The position numbers and the translations under genes are program-made. A stretch of DNA of 64,000 nucleotides from Brachynemurus nebulosus (lineage: Eukaryota; Arthropoda; Insecta; Neuroptera; Myrmeleontidae). This document shows, in pieces, positions 48,436-60,883 of this stretch. The notes under the pieces were generated by a model. It did no database searches. It was not told the origin of the DNA and saw only the letters and a program-made list of their open reading frames with translations. The stretch lies in contig JAPWDM010000003.1 of assembly GCA_035578155.1 (NCBI GenBank), forward strand, positions 17,324,916 through 17,388,915, in the 5' to 3' direction. Positions within the stretch are counted from its first letter, which is position 1; each line of letters opens with the position of its first letter.

Positions 48436-49922
48436 CGCCGTGAGCAGCGGGGCCCCATCACGGTAGTCGAATTTTCCCCTTCATCTTCGGTATTGAATGT
48501 CTACAAGCGAAATGTGATTGAAAGTCTACAACCGAATTGTCATTTTGTTGGTTTCAAAACTGGTGATGAGTGTTCGGCTGATCGAGGCTTTAAAAAAAGG
48601 TTTTAAGTATTTAAGGGCTGTATCTCAGTAAATTTCAATTTTGTGCCGAAAACAGGTAGCAGAAAAAAAGCCAACACAATTCGTACGAGGACATTCCTGC
48701 CCATGTTTATCCGCTAATTGCCTTTATGTTTTAGTTTTAAATATTAAAAAAGGACCTTCAATAGTAAACTGGAAGGCCTTTATAAAGATATTTTTTCTTT
48801 CCAAAAAAATCCAAAATTTCTATTTCATAAATACTAAAAATCCAAAATTCCTAATTTATAAATAAACAGTGACTTTAATAACATTTTTAAATTACTTAAT
48901 ATGTATGTATTTCATTTGTCATAAAAGTAAGTTCACTTTTTTTTAAATTTTTTAAAATTACTATTCGCCTACTTGTATTTAGAATAAACATAATGCTTTT
49001 AAAACACATTTAACAATAGCATTCAATTCCGATGTAAAAATGGGAGAAGTGGGGGGAAAAGTGATGCGGACTCCCTACAAGGTACTAGCTGGATACTAAC
49101 TGAATACACGTACAAAATTTCAGCCCTCTAGGTTTCCTTATGGAGTCTCTAGACGTGTCAGAAAACAAGCAAAAAAATTAAGGAAATATTGGCGTAAAAA
49201 TCGTGGGGGTAAGGATTAAAAGTTGAAACCTCCAAAAAACAGTGTCTGGCTATTAGCTTAACCTGTACACCAAATTTCAGCCCTCTAGGTTTATTTGGGG
49301 AGATTTTGACCCGAACGAAACTGTTAAAAAACAAGAAAAATCATGTTCTTTTGGGTATAAAAATGGTGGGGGTAGGGGTTAAAAGTCGAGACCCCCAAAA
49401 GGCACCCCCTTGATACTAACTCAATCCGAATACCCCTCTAGGTTTATTCGGGTAACCTGTGCGAGTGGTACAAGCTTCGAAAACGTCGAAAATTCATGAA
49501 ATTGTAGCTTAAAAATGAGGGGGGTGGGGGTAAAATATTAAAACCTCCAAAAAGCACAACCTAGGTACGAACTTTATCAACACACCAAATTTCAACCCTC
49601 TACGTTAATTCTGGGGGGCTGGGGGCCTGTTAGATCCAGCGAAAATCGTTTTTCCCCCCTCTACTCCCACCATATCATCCTAGGAAGCTGAATTTTGGAT
49701 ATGTTGTAGATAATTGACCAAAACGTTATTTAAAATCGGTTTGGAAAAGTTTTATTGCTTTTCCACCCCCCACCACCCCCTTAAAGGTCGGGTCAGAAAA
49801 AAAATTTGCCCAAAATTTGACCCCACTTTGATAGTATGAGGTGCCTCGAAAATGAGCCCCATTTAACAAATTTCATCTCTTAACTTCCATAGGGGGGCCC
49901 TACACAAATTAAAAGGTGGCGG

Positions 49923-50012
<90 letters not shown>

Positions 50013-50133
50013 CATTTTTTTTCTACATATTCGTGTTCTACGGGTCCGAAAACGGATAGCGCCCCTACTCTCGCCTCTCGCAGCTCTTATCGTATAGACT
50101 GTATAAGTCTAATTTTTCGGAGAAAATTCGACT
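48436..50133 (-). mobile_element. Helentron-associated element (HINE-like), copy 2
   Basis: Reverse-complement of the element at 16524-19850 with the same termini. AGTCGAATTTTCTCC ends at 50133. The subterminal AGTCGAATTTTCCCC starts at 48464 and the GC hairpin CCGTGA/TCACGG lies at 48438-48463. It lacks the 178-bp array, so its ~1.70 kb probably reflects the basic form. It keeps the CTCTAGGTTT blocks and (TA)n at 49925-50008. One internal deletion near 49430 removes 'aaatttcagc'-type sequence from a block. It supplies the independent evidence for both element ends. Confidence 0.75.
49925..50008. repeat. (TA)n microsatellite in HINE copy 2
   Basis: Uninterrupted dinucleotide run at the position homologous to 16650-16714, and longer. 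Confidence 0.95.
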
Positions 50134-50957
50134 AATAACATACTAAAATTTCAAGTGCATGTCTCAAATACTCGTAGATTTTGAGTTACAGCCATCCGAA
50201 GAGCGGATTCTGATTTTCATTGTTAACTTTGAGGTATTGAGAAATGTATGAAGGTTGATAGTTCGGGAGTTTTTGGACGTGGCTGCCAGTCACATGTTAT
50301 GGAGAAGCTAGACCCTGGCACATTTAAACGACTCATCTAGTTTTACTATGACCGTTATAGTGAGTACATCGTAAATAATTTTAATAAAAATTCTCAGTGA
50401 TTAAAACTAAGAGGTCAAGTAAAGAAAAACTACATTTTTCAAATTTACTGCATTTATAACTCGAAGACAAATCATCCGATCGATTTGGTTTTTATTGCAG
50501 TTTCTTTTATATATGTTCCTTCGTGCCACGAACCTCCAGTTTTCCGATCGAATAAAAAATGTAATTCTTGCAGGCCAAAAATCATCAAATTTTCGCGCAA
50601 AATTTGAAGCTTTTTTTTAAAAACTCCACCATTTTGTTAAATTTCAACTTTTTCAACGGCCAATACCTTCTAGTTTAATAGGCTTTTTGGTTTTTTTGAT
50701 TTCAGGCACTGTGAAGGTCGTTATCACTGCAGCAGTGGAGGAACTTTTTTTTGGAGCTTTGTGAGATTGCGAATAACTCACTGAATTTTCAATTTTTCGG
50801 TCCAAAAATTTTAACATGAATTTATTATATATCAACGAATATATCCTTAAAATATTAAAACATTCCATACAGTAGTTTTCTTTAAAAAAATTCCCAAAAA
50901 TCATCTTTTTTTAGACGGTCACACTAGTGGTCCCCCTTAAAAAGATACTCAGTAATA

Positions 50958-51386
50958 GAAAAAGTGACCACGAGCGTTCTAGTTACTGTTTTTTAATCGA
51001 TTCAGAATTAAAATACTGTAGAATAAAAAATACACAAATAAATAATAATTTGTTCAGTATTCTTGATATAATTACACAAATAAATAATACTTTGTTCAGT
51101 ATTCTTAATTATTTAAGATTACGTATTCATTCTAAATTATCATAGTGTCAACAGTTTTTCTCTCTCTAAAGAAAGATGTTAAATTCATTTTTTTATATCA
51201 ATGGTGTTTGCTGAATATAAATTTATACATATAACTTACCTATTATTTTCATCTATTATTATCTTCATTTAACCTATTTCTTATAGTGACGTCGCGGAAT
51301 TTAATAGAAAAATATCATTGGAATTTTCAAATTTTGAATCGATTAAACAAATAAATCAGTTACTAGAACGCTCGTGTTCACTTTTC
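50958..51386. mobile_element. TIR element, ~430 bp
   Basis: The left end GAAAAAGTGACCACGAGCGT continues TCTAGTTACTG. The right end, reverse-complemented, CGAAAAGTGAACACGAGCGT continues TCTAGTAACTG. Both arms then share TTAATCGATTCA. A 42-bp tandem duplication lies at 51032-51110. It begins about 20 bp after the preceding TTAA element. No target duplication recognised. Confidence 0.65.
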
Positions 51387-52607
51387 GTTAAAAATTAATG
51401 GTGTAGAACTAATTAGGGTTGAGTAAGTACAGAAAAAAATTAATATTTAATTTTATTAATGTATATTGATTTAAACTAGCGACTCCTCATTCCGCAAGAC
51501 ATGACGTTACTCATTAGTCGGATATTAGACTGTTCGCCTCATATGTAATTTTTTATCATTTATAAAAACTTCGATTTGCGTTTGTAAAATGTTTACTTTT
51601 TATTCAATGTTTGCAAAACAGTTATTTCTCCTAATGCATACTTCCTAATGCATGCAAAGATGAAATTTAATTTTTCGGTATTTTAACCAAAGAATATTTG
51701 TAATAATACGCCATATTATATTTCACTTTACTTCTGATTCTTCAATAAGTTACAATTTTGCTTCGTTTATCACTTCCTTGTAATATTTCAACTTAAGATA
51801 TATGAAATATTTACGATTGTTCTTTTGTTACTGTGGCTTATTAAATTTACCTATGTCGGTTATGTCTTGACAAGAATAATCAAGCCTTTGAAAGTAAGAT
51901 GCTCAGTGACCTAATGTTAAAAACACTGCATTGATATTGTAGAGAGAAATTGTGAGTTTTTTTCTTGTTTATGTGCGAAGAATGAACTGATGCGAAAACG
52001 GTTGGAGCGATTTGGAAAACTTGTGTACTGTTAAGAAGTCAAATTATTCCAAATGAACTTCTCCTCGATAGAATAGTGCAAGAAAATGTAATATCTGTAA
52101 AATTGTAAATACAGTCGGAAAGAAATCAGCAATTGCAAACGTTGCTAAAACATATGCAAAGCAGTACAGAATGAGATTTATCAAAAAGTCCGTGATTGCA
52201 CAAGCAATGAGGGAGTGTCCAATACTAATTTGTTTTTAATATACACTAATATATGTATAAATAAAGTCGAAATAAATAAATCTCTTTGATTTTTATGTAT
52301 ACCTACTAAATATTAGGTTAGCAAATAGAAATTTTCAGAATATGATACTTGACTGTGTTGAAAATTTGTTTTAATTGTAAAATAATTCTACTAATTATCA
52401 TTAAATATAAATTCAATTTCAAATACAATTGATCATGAGTCATCTTTAAAGAACTAAATAATTCTTTTATTCGAAACAAAGCAATCTTCTATTCTTTACT
52501 AAAAACAAACTGCAAATTTACGCAATAATGAAAGAGATAAAGCCAAGAAAATGGAAATTCTTTAAATTTATAAGTGATTACTTATGGTTAAATTTAAGTG
52601 CAATGGA

Positions 52608-52610
<3 letters not shown>
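51387..52610. other. Intergenic, no gene seen
   Basis: AT-rich, no supported ORF or repeat. Confidence 0.6.

Positions 52611-52692
<82 letters not shown>
52611..52692. repeat. (TA)n microsatellite, stand-alone
   Basis: About 41 TA units. Unlike the other long TA tracts here, its flanks do not match family B or the HINE. Confidence 0.95.
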
Positions 52693-52696
<4 letters not shown>

Positions 52697-55089
52697 TTCT
52701 AAAATTTACAAAATGCTAAATTACTTTGACTCCGGGCCCCCTATCAGTCAGTCAGGACTCCTTAAGTCTGGTGTGAGTCCAAGGCAGACGATCCATGCCC
52801 CCTTAATCTGTCATTGTTGAGAATAGTTTTTAAATTTCAATCAAGTACCCTATTATATAAAATTTCTTTATTTATTTATAGATTGTTCTAGGAGTCCGTC
52901 TTGTCGAATCGCCATAATGTCAACCCAAATCTTAGCTGACCGATAATTGAGTGTAGAATATTCCATCGATTTACTTATGCTTCTTACTGCATCCGCTGCT
53001 GACTATTCCAATCAATATTTGTTAAAGAAAGACCTATTATTTTGATGTGTATGCCTCCATCACTAAAAACGCTATATGACATGGCGAGAAAATTTGTCCG
53101 CTTTTATACTTTCGCTCCAGGAAATTCCTAGAATAATCCATATACTAGTAGTGAAATTTTATATAATTTTTAAAATTTTTACGTGTCAACCGATTCTATA
53201 AGCAAATTGAAGACGGACAGCGCTTTGGGTCGTACTTAGCCAAGATTATAAACATTTCGTTTGCACAATTTACTGTTAGCGACTAAGTTATTCTGTTACT
53301 CTTACAAAATTGTATGATTTGTATGTATATCTAACGTAATTTATAAGGCAGAAATTTACGATTTCACGTAGTAAGTCAATAGCAAAACCTACTTGATTAT
53401 TAAACGTTTTATAGACATGTATTATAATACCTAGGTAAGAAATGTGTTAAAAATTAAGCACAAAATTATTTATGTTTATAGGTATCGGCTCGTTATTGCT
53501 ATGTTTATTAATATGTAAGAACTGCAATTAAATCGATATAAATATAAGAGTATTTTCCTGTATTAAAAATATTAATTAAGAACACATTAACATTAAAATA
53601 ATTATTGTACTGATTATGAATTAATTACTCAAGTCGTTAAATTGATGCGAAGTAAAAAATTAAAGTGGATTGATTTCTAACGTGAGTTTCTTAACGTTTT
53701 ATTTAAAAAAAGAAATTGACTACAATTAAAAGGGACGTTACTAAAATATTATTTAATTATTTTAGCTTAAAAATAGCTTTAATTTATTCCTAACAATCAT
53801 AAACGTTTTTTCTGTAATCCAAGAAAATTTTTTTGTTGTCGATTTTATCAAATTATTTATCTGTTAATTTCCGAATTTTTAGTCGTTAGTGTAACTCATA
53901 AATTGACGAACGATAGAATCTGCTCTCCAAGGCATATGTGAACCAAATGAGTTTTTTCAAACTCAAGTCTTGACAAAATCATATAATCGATCAAAAAGAA
54001 ATTTCTAAATTAAAAATCAAACAAAGGATTCTACCAAAATACCTACAGGGTGACCTATAAGCGTATAAGTGCCACTTTGTGGATTGAACTGATTAATATG
54101 TACTTAAGTTCCATAGGATGACAGGAATGTGGTTGAAATTTAGTCCAAAGTTAGAGAATATAAAAGGTAAACATATTAACCTGCATGACTGGGTGCCTAT
54201 TAGCCTACACTAATGTTTTCTACTTCTTTCGTAGAACGCGGCAGGAATTACTTCCGCAAAGTAGTGTTCTCATTGTAACACAATCCTTACGAAGAATCGA
54301 ACGGTCACTCACAAAAATACTGACTCGGCTCGAAGTTGCTCAACCATTGGATTTGCTGCAGTCTGAGAAGGCTATGTAGGTTCCCTCTTACCTTCCTAAA
54401 ACATTCACTATGGTGTTCTCGTTCGAGTTTCTCTTCCCTCACTCTCTCTTCAGAAATGAGAATGTAGAAAGCTCAAAGAAAAAGTAATTATTCAACTCAT
54501 AAATTTATAAATATATTTACAAATAAGGAATATGAATATTTTCCTGTAATAATATGCGCCAATGCCAATGTTTTATTAATTAAATTTAAAAAAATTAAAC
54601 GTCTAATAATTAAGTTTAATTCAATTTAAACTTCTGTTTACTTAATGCCGGATTTACACATACCTAGTAGTTAGACCAGTTACTTGATATGTAGACAGTA
54701 GAATTTACTGCAAGAGCAAGTAAGAAATCTAAAATATTTAATAATAATATAGTAAAATACGTAAATAGAACCCTGTTTTATTTACTTGTGTAACTACCTT
54801 ACCATCACTTAATTTTTTATGAACTGGCTGCTATTTGTACCGGTGTAGACAACTCAATTAGGGAACTCTTGCAAATATTTTTTTTAATTTCTATACTCAA
54901 TGTACATATAAATTCTAAATGTCAAAAGTCCCTGAAAAAGATCTGATTAAAAATTAAAACTCGTCTGGTAACCTTCCTTCATTTGACAACAACCGAAAAG
55001 ATTATAATTTTTTTCAATTTTCCCTCTTTTTATGGGATATATTTAGGACAAATCATATATAATTATGTTAACGCAAACATAAATGTCAC
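52693..55089. other. Intergenic, no supported gene
   Basis: A 64-codon frame at 54185-54379 is open (LRRIERSLTKILTRLEVAQP inside) but unrecognised. GC-richer sequence at 52730-52815 carries CAGTCAGTCAGG. Confidence 0.45.
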
Positions 55090-55223
55090 TTTTTAGCGAA
55101 TTTTTCGAATCGAAAAATCAGCTACTACAGCCACTGTCATAATGCGACTTGAGTCCGGGACTATGGCAGAAATTTGTTGTGAGGTCCCTAGAAACCGAAA
55201 CTAATAAACTAATATTCACTAAA

Positions 55224-55319
<96 letters not shown>

Positions 55320-55636
55320 CCGCACGATAACTCTCGAACGAAGTATCCAATATTTACGAAATTTGGTGAAAACATTGGAGGTCCCAAATCCTTGGATGAG
55401 TTCTTCAGCCAGACACATCGGATGCCAGGAACATGGTTTTTGTTCTTGCAAAATATTAGTTTTTTGCCAAAATTTCCACTTATTCAAAAATTTTTGGGAA
55501 ATTTTTTTTTACACCATTGAAAAGAGGAGAAAAAATTACATAAAATAGGTCTTTAAACTATTATTCTATGTCAACTAGTTTCCGAGAAAAACTAATTTTT
55601 ATAAATGTTATGCAGGATGCTGCGACAGGGGTATTT
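55090..55636 (-). mobile_element. (TA)n-core MITE (family B), full copy
   Basis: Reverse-oriented relative to 36617-37150. From right to left it starts AAAATACCCCTGTCGCAGCA and ends at TTTTTAGCGAA (55090). The core is (TA)n at about 55227-55317. It lacks the (CA)n seen in the other full copy. The frames at 55149-55548 are translations of the repeat. Confidence 0.8.
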
Positions 55637-57289
55637 TCTTTGTTTAAATCGCTAATTAATATATCTGATACATCTTTGTAGTGCACAACGAAGTTGTTCA
55701 CGACTATGTGCCATTTTAAATTTAGTTATACTAGGTTATGTTATGTATCACTAGGTACTTCAACTAAGACTCCAGTATTTATTTAATTGTATGTGGATTC
55801 CAATTAAACAAAAGAAAAAAAAGTGTTTAGTTTAACTAATACTTGTTTTAGTAACTTGCCTTAGCTACTACACACGTATAAATTTGGCATAACAATAAGA
55901 ACTGTAGGTATGTTAAATATGTCAAATGCCTACAATAATTACGTACGTTCGTTTGATTGTCGTATTCATAGACACATATAGGCAAGATGTCGCTGTCAGC
56001 ACACTTTACTAACTCCATTTAATACAATAACTATTATTATTAAACTTGATTAAATTAACTATACCTATCCTCTATAATGTATATGTAAAAAAAGATCGTT
56101 CAATCGAATAACTATAGTGTGATTTATTATAAAATTAAATAATTAATACGTATCAAAATAGCCGTAAGAACTTACCATATATGTATATGTAGGTAATAAA
56201 TTAAATACTTAGGTGATTCAAAAAATTTGTGACGCTAATTATAGTATGAAATGGGAAGATATTGGTGATAAAAAATCAAATTTTTTGTTTAATTGAGCAA
56301 TTATATATGTATTTGACCCTGATTACTGAACTCGAAAAAAATATTGAAAATCGAGTAATAAACAGTAGGGATCTGTAGGGATCTCATGTGGAACTTTACG
56401 ATTCCGGAAACTTGTATAGGAAAATCGTTCGTGCCAAACGAGTTTTAAGTTCATGATACCAACTTTCCTTTTTTTTAATTTGGAAGTTACTAAGTGACCT
56501 AGTTACCCCAAATATTTTAAGTTTGTAACACAAAATTATTTTTCTACAATCTTAGTGGAAAGAAGGCTTTTGCACTCTGTGAAGAGAGCGCAAAATGTCT
56601 ATTTGCCGAAGACTCTCGTTACCGAGCAACAAATTTCTACTTTGTGCTTTAAAGCGAAAAAGTAATACTTTGTCGCTCGCTCAACGTATATTTAATTACA
56701 AATCGGGTAGGCGCTGTTTATATTTTCTATGGTAACAAATAAATAAACAGATTCTAAAATTATTATGTTTATGGTAATCAAGTGAAATATTAATTTTATT
56801 AAATTTCAAAATAACTGCAAAATATTAATTAAAAATTAAAGTAAATATTAACGTCCATTATTATTTTTTCAAGTATCTTTTAAATAAAAAAATTTTTTTA
56901 TAAGACTGTAGAAAAAATTTTGCGTGTAATTCGAGCACAAAATGACTTGTCGCTCTCATGAGATTAACGCGCTCTGCCTGGCGGCGTCGCGCGTCAACAT
57001 TCTCAATCGAGCGGCAAAACACCATTTTGCGCTCTTAATACACAAATAACTATTTCTCTTATGTGGTAATGACAAAATGGATCAGTATTTACTTACGTCT
57101 ACTAATTCTACAAGTCTTGTATCGGTAAATTAGCGAAAAGGACACATAGCTGTTGAAAATTGAATTTATTTATCAATAGTCTTATTAGAAAAACGCCAAA
57201 CTGCTGAAAAAATACTTTAAAAACAATAATTATGTGCGTATTAAGAAAAATTTTTCAGTGGTTTAAAAAAGGTAAATAAAATGATCAAA
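55637..57289. other. Intergenic, no gene seen
   Basis: A GC-richer island at about 56940-57030 contains GCGCTCTGCCTGGCGGCGTC and GCGCTC motifs; GCACTCT and GCGCAAAAT-like words recur near 56570-56590 and 57010-57030. No ORF supports a gene. Confidence 0.5.
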
Positions 57290-57950
57290 TAATGAAACTG
57301 GGAGTGAATTATAGATTTTCGAAATCGCTCTCTTTGTTTTTAAAAAAAAAATTAGGCACGTCAGATGACTTGAAAGAAGACTTCTGTCGGATCAGTCACA
57401 TGTATAAACCGAATTTCGTCATTTTGGTAACAAAAATGAAAATTTTGTACCGACATTACTCTGATTCAACCGAATCAGAATTTAAATCATTTCAATAAAG
57501 CTTGATTTAAGATAAAAAGTTTTCTTAATTTGATGACATCATCAAGTTTACAAAGTTTTTCAATGATTTAAAAACCGCAAATGAAATGTTAAAATGATGA
57601 AATTGGAAGTGAATTATAGGTTTTTCAAGTCGTTCTTTTCATTTTTAAGCACGTACGATTACTAGAAATAGGACTTCTGTTAGATCAGTCATATTTATTA
57701 AAGAAATTTCGTCATTTTCATAGTAAACATGACAAGTGCATACCTAAATTTTCTTAATTTGGCCAGTATTTCTAAATAAAATCACTTCAGTAAAGCTTAA
57801 GTAAAAAAAATTTACTTTAGTGACGTCAACAAGTCTGTTAAAATTTTTCTGCATCTTAAAAATCGAAATAAAATGACAGAAGGATGAAAGTAGAAGCGAA
57901 TTATAGGTTTTCAAACATGTTTTTCAATGCTTATTTAAAAACCATTATGA
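57290..57950 (+). repeat. ~280-bp dispersed tandem repeat, about 2.3 units
   Basis: The GTGAATTATAGRTTTTC-like block starts near 57303, 57608 and 57897. Units also carry GAYTTCTGTYRGATCAGTCA and a TTTGATGACATCATCAAGTT palindromic block. The minus-oriented version is at 9780-10185. The 68-codon frame at 57292-57498 lies wholly inside unit 1. Confidence 0.7.
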
Positions 57951-58018
57951 AGCCTTTAAGTAGAGGTACCTCCCTCTCCTCAATTTGAGAGTTTAATCAT
58001 CCACTATATATGTGAGTA

Positions 58019-58248
58019 GGGTAAAAGCCCCGTTTGTGGAACGGTATCTAATACTGGAACAGTTTTGACATTTACATATTTATTTCTTTAATTAAGTAAG
58101 GAAACTTTAAATGCGAGGTGAATTTAAATTGAAAAACAATCATTCTATTAATAATAATTTTTGTTATCAGACGTTTCTTTCAGAAATAACTTCATTAATA
58201 TGTAAATGTTCATAATTAGATACCGTTCCACAAAGGGGGCTTTTACCC
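58019..58248. mobile_element. 230-bp TA-target MITE
   Basis: TA at 58017-58018 and 58249-58250. Inverted ends GGGTAAAAGCCCCGTTTGTG and (reverse complement) GGGTAAAAGCCCCCTTTGTG, both followed by GAACGGTATCTAAT. The TIR is about 34 bp with one mismatch, so this is a young copy. Confidence 0.85.
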
Positions 58249-58499
58249 TACTATGCGTTAAACAATATAGTATAAATGTCAACTATGGTGGGAGCGCTGG
58301 AGGACAAATATAATTGTGAAGTGTATTTACGCCAAAAAAATACTTCGATCTATGAAGACGACTATTTTTTTGTGAGAAATCTCGAATTTTCCAAACTTGA
58401 GCCTTGCTTACAATAGCACTTTGACCCCATACTACACTTTCACAGAAGCAACTGAAACACGATTCTTTGTACCAAATGAAGAAAACTTGTCAATTGTAA

Positions 58500-58978
58500 G
58501 GGTGTCTACACAATCAATGAAATAAGGAATAAGAAATAAGAAATAAGGAATAAGAAGTATGCCATCTAGTGACGTTGAATGGAACTTTAATGAAATAAGA
58601 AATAAGGAATAAGAAATAAGAAATAAGGAGTATGCCATCTAGTGATGTTGAATGGAACTTTAACATAACTGGTCATAGATATAAATATGTAGATATTTTT
58701 TTTACGTCAAAATTCGTGATTTTTTTCACTTAGTGACAAAAAAGTCATCACGAACGTTACTTTTTCATGAATTCTCATGTACAAAAATACCTAAATACAT
58801 TTACCCATTAGCAGTTAAGTTTTAAAGTTTCATTCAACGTCACTAGATGACATACTCCTTATTTCTTATTCCTTATTCCTTATTTCTTATTTCATTAAAG
58901 TTCCATTCAACGTCACTAGATGACATACTTTTTATTCCTTATTTCTTATTCCTTATTTCACTGATTGTGTAGACAGCC
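58500..58978. mobile_element. PIF/Harbinger-like foldback MITE
   Basis: TAA at 58497-58499 and 58979-58981 flank inverted ends GGGTGTCTACACAATCA and (reverse complement) GGCTGTCTACACAATCA. A 3-bp TAA duplication with G-rich tips fits PIF/Harbinger. Each ~170-bp arm holds two tandem units of GAAATAAGGAATAAGAAATA runs plus TATGCCATCTAGTGACGTTG and AATGGAACTTTAAT. The spacer is about 130 bp. Confidence 0.8.
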
Positions 58979-58981
58979 TAA

Positions 58982-59585
58982 CAGCTTTGATGATACTAAT
59001 GATAAAATTACAATTTTATCAAGTCAACTTGCACGTTATCAACACTGATGTATAAAACAACACAATTGCAACAAGCCATGCACACATTATATGTACAGAG
59101 TATTGCATAATTAAATACATATTGTGGGTTTCTGGTGATTTCGGTCACTTCATACGATATTATTATCGTGGCCGATCTAATTGTTCATTGGTACATTATA
59201 AAACTGTGTCCAATGCAATACCTGTGCACACATATACATGAAACTATAGAAATATATGTATATGTGTATAATTGGAAGAGTCAGTCTTAATGTTGGTTAA
59301 TTGATGATTGGTTGGCAATGCGCGAGGAAAAAAACAACAGTCGTCAATGAATATAAAATAATAATAGCCGATGAAGAAGAGTTGTTGTAGAACAAGAAAG
59401 TTAAGCAACGTTTTGTTGCCTTTAAAAAATTTTATATTTGAGTTTTGTATTCATGTCCCTTACAAGACAATCATGATAGGAAGAATCAATTGAAAATTTT
59501 TATCAACAATTAACATTTTATGATCAGCAATATTATGGTGGAAGCGCTGGAGAGTTTGACAGGCCTGTATTTGATCACAGTATAA
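58982..59585. other. Intergenic, no gene seen
   Basis: Contains GGTGGAAGCGCTGGAG at 59538-59553, a motif also seen near 58288 and 29539. Otherwise nothing recognised. Confidence 0.55.
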
Positions 59586-59589
59586 TTAA

Positions 59590-60084
59590 CCCCTTATCGC
59601 ATACGAAGCCATATATGAATTCTAAGTTTTACTATTTTTTTTCAACATATTAAAATATTTTTTTTTGAAACTAATGTTAAATCCTAACCTTATACTCTTT
59701 TGGAACGTAATTTTGGTTGTCTTTGGTAAGTGCGGGTTGTCAAATTATTTGAAGTTATGTTCAGAGTGTCCGACCGTTAGAGTGCAATTAATTGGTGCTA
59801 ATTTTATTTGTGAAAACTAAAAACAATAAAACGGTAAGTACTAAAATCAAAATTTTCAAAACACATTCTTTATAAGTATATTCAAGAACTGTGTTTTCTT
59901 GTTTTCTTCGATTTTTGGGGCTTATTTTGAAGTTGCCATATTTGGCTTCGTATGCGAGTAATTTCTATACAATAAGACTTAATTTTTTTTTCTTAATTTG
60001 ACTACTATAATAAAAGAAGTGAAAGATATTTTCAGTAAAAAAATTTTTTTTCTTCACCTCTTTCATAATTCATGCAATAAGGGG
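59590..60084. mobile_element. TTAA-flanked TIR MITE (piggyBac-like)
   Basis: TTAA at 59586-59589 and 60085-60088. The left tip is CCCCTTATCGCATACGAAG and the right tip, reverse-complemented, CCCCTTATTGCATGAATTA, a 13-bp inverted match with one mismatch. CCC tips next to TTAA are the piggyBac pattern. A second inverted copy of the subterminal GCATACGAAGCCA lies at about 59941-59953 (TTGGCTTCGTATGC). Confidence 0.75.
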
Positions 60085-60088
60085 TTAA

Positions 60089-60883
60089 AGTGGCTCATAT
60101 CTGACTTATCTCTTGAAAAGAATGGGAGAAGATAAGAATGACTAGAGCCCTCCCTCCCCTGAAGTAATTCAGAATCGGATATCTTTTCCCAATTATAATG
60201 AAAAATCAATGTGGTTGTCCGTTTGGTATTCATAGTAATAATATAATGGGGTTTAATATCCGTTTTTCAGACTTACGGTCTATAACGCACGCCATCCACA
60301 TCATTATTTTTTACCTTTTTACACAAATTCATTTATTTTACAATTTATTCCTATGTTCTTAAAGAAACTATACCGATATTTATCTGGAATTACGAAGGAA
60401 AATTGTAAAAAAATCTTCACGAATATGTTTTTAACAATTCAAAACATACACTAGTCGACACGAAGTTTATTGAGTTTTATGAAAATATATAAAACTCTAA
60501 AGATTCAAATTTTTATATCAGTAAGTAACACCAGTAGCTTGAAAGGGAGTGAAGTTTGGCAAGAATACCTCTTCCTCTCACTTTTCCAATCTTTGCAAAA
60601 CTTTATTTTTCTTCGACGTACTAATTTCAGTTGAATCAAGAATCTTCTTTTCGTTTTTGCTAATTTTGCTTGTGTTTTTGCTTAATTACCTACAAAGTTT
60701 GAATTCTTCTTTATGAAGGAACAACCAACAAGTCTTGTCCCTACTTTGCATTGACAGTACAAGGTTAGTACAGTGGTGGAATTGTACTCTATCCAATATT
60801 TTGTAAATAACAGATATTTTGGAAGCTGTGTGCCTAGATTGAATTTTTATTCTCAAAATATCACTCGATTCTTTATGTAAAAA
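60089..60883. other. Spacer with dispersed repeat at 60240-60440
   Basis: 60240-60440 matches 12236-12480 in several blocks (GGGGTTTAATATCCG; TCTATAACGCACGCCATCC; CTTCACGAATATG). The remainder shows nothing. The 83-codon minus-strand frame 60686-60937 ends in Helitron sequence and is not supported. Confidence 0.5.

Larger units (their letters stand above)
48355..50936. mobile_element. TTAA-type TIR element split by the second HINE
   Basis: GGGGGACCACTAGTGTGAC at 48355-48373 is exactly inverted at 50918-50936. The right flank is TTAA (50937-50940) and the left is TTAC (48351-48354), a one-base change from TTAA. The HINE copy occupies 48436-50133, leaving about 880 bp for the element itself. 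The 50140-50915 part has no transposase frame. The left arm is therefore only about 80 bp from the HINE insertion. Confidence 0.75.

Noticed and set aside
58432..58638. Frame with SLFLISYSLFLI repeats
   Set aside because: It is a translation of AATAAG tandem repeats in the Harbinger-like MITE arm.
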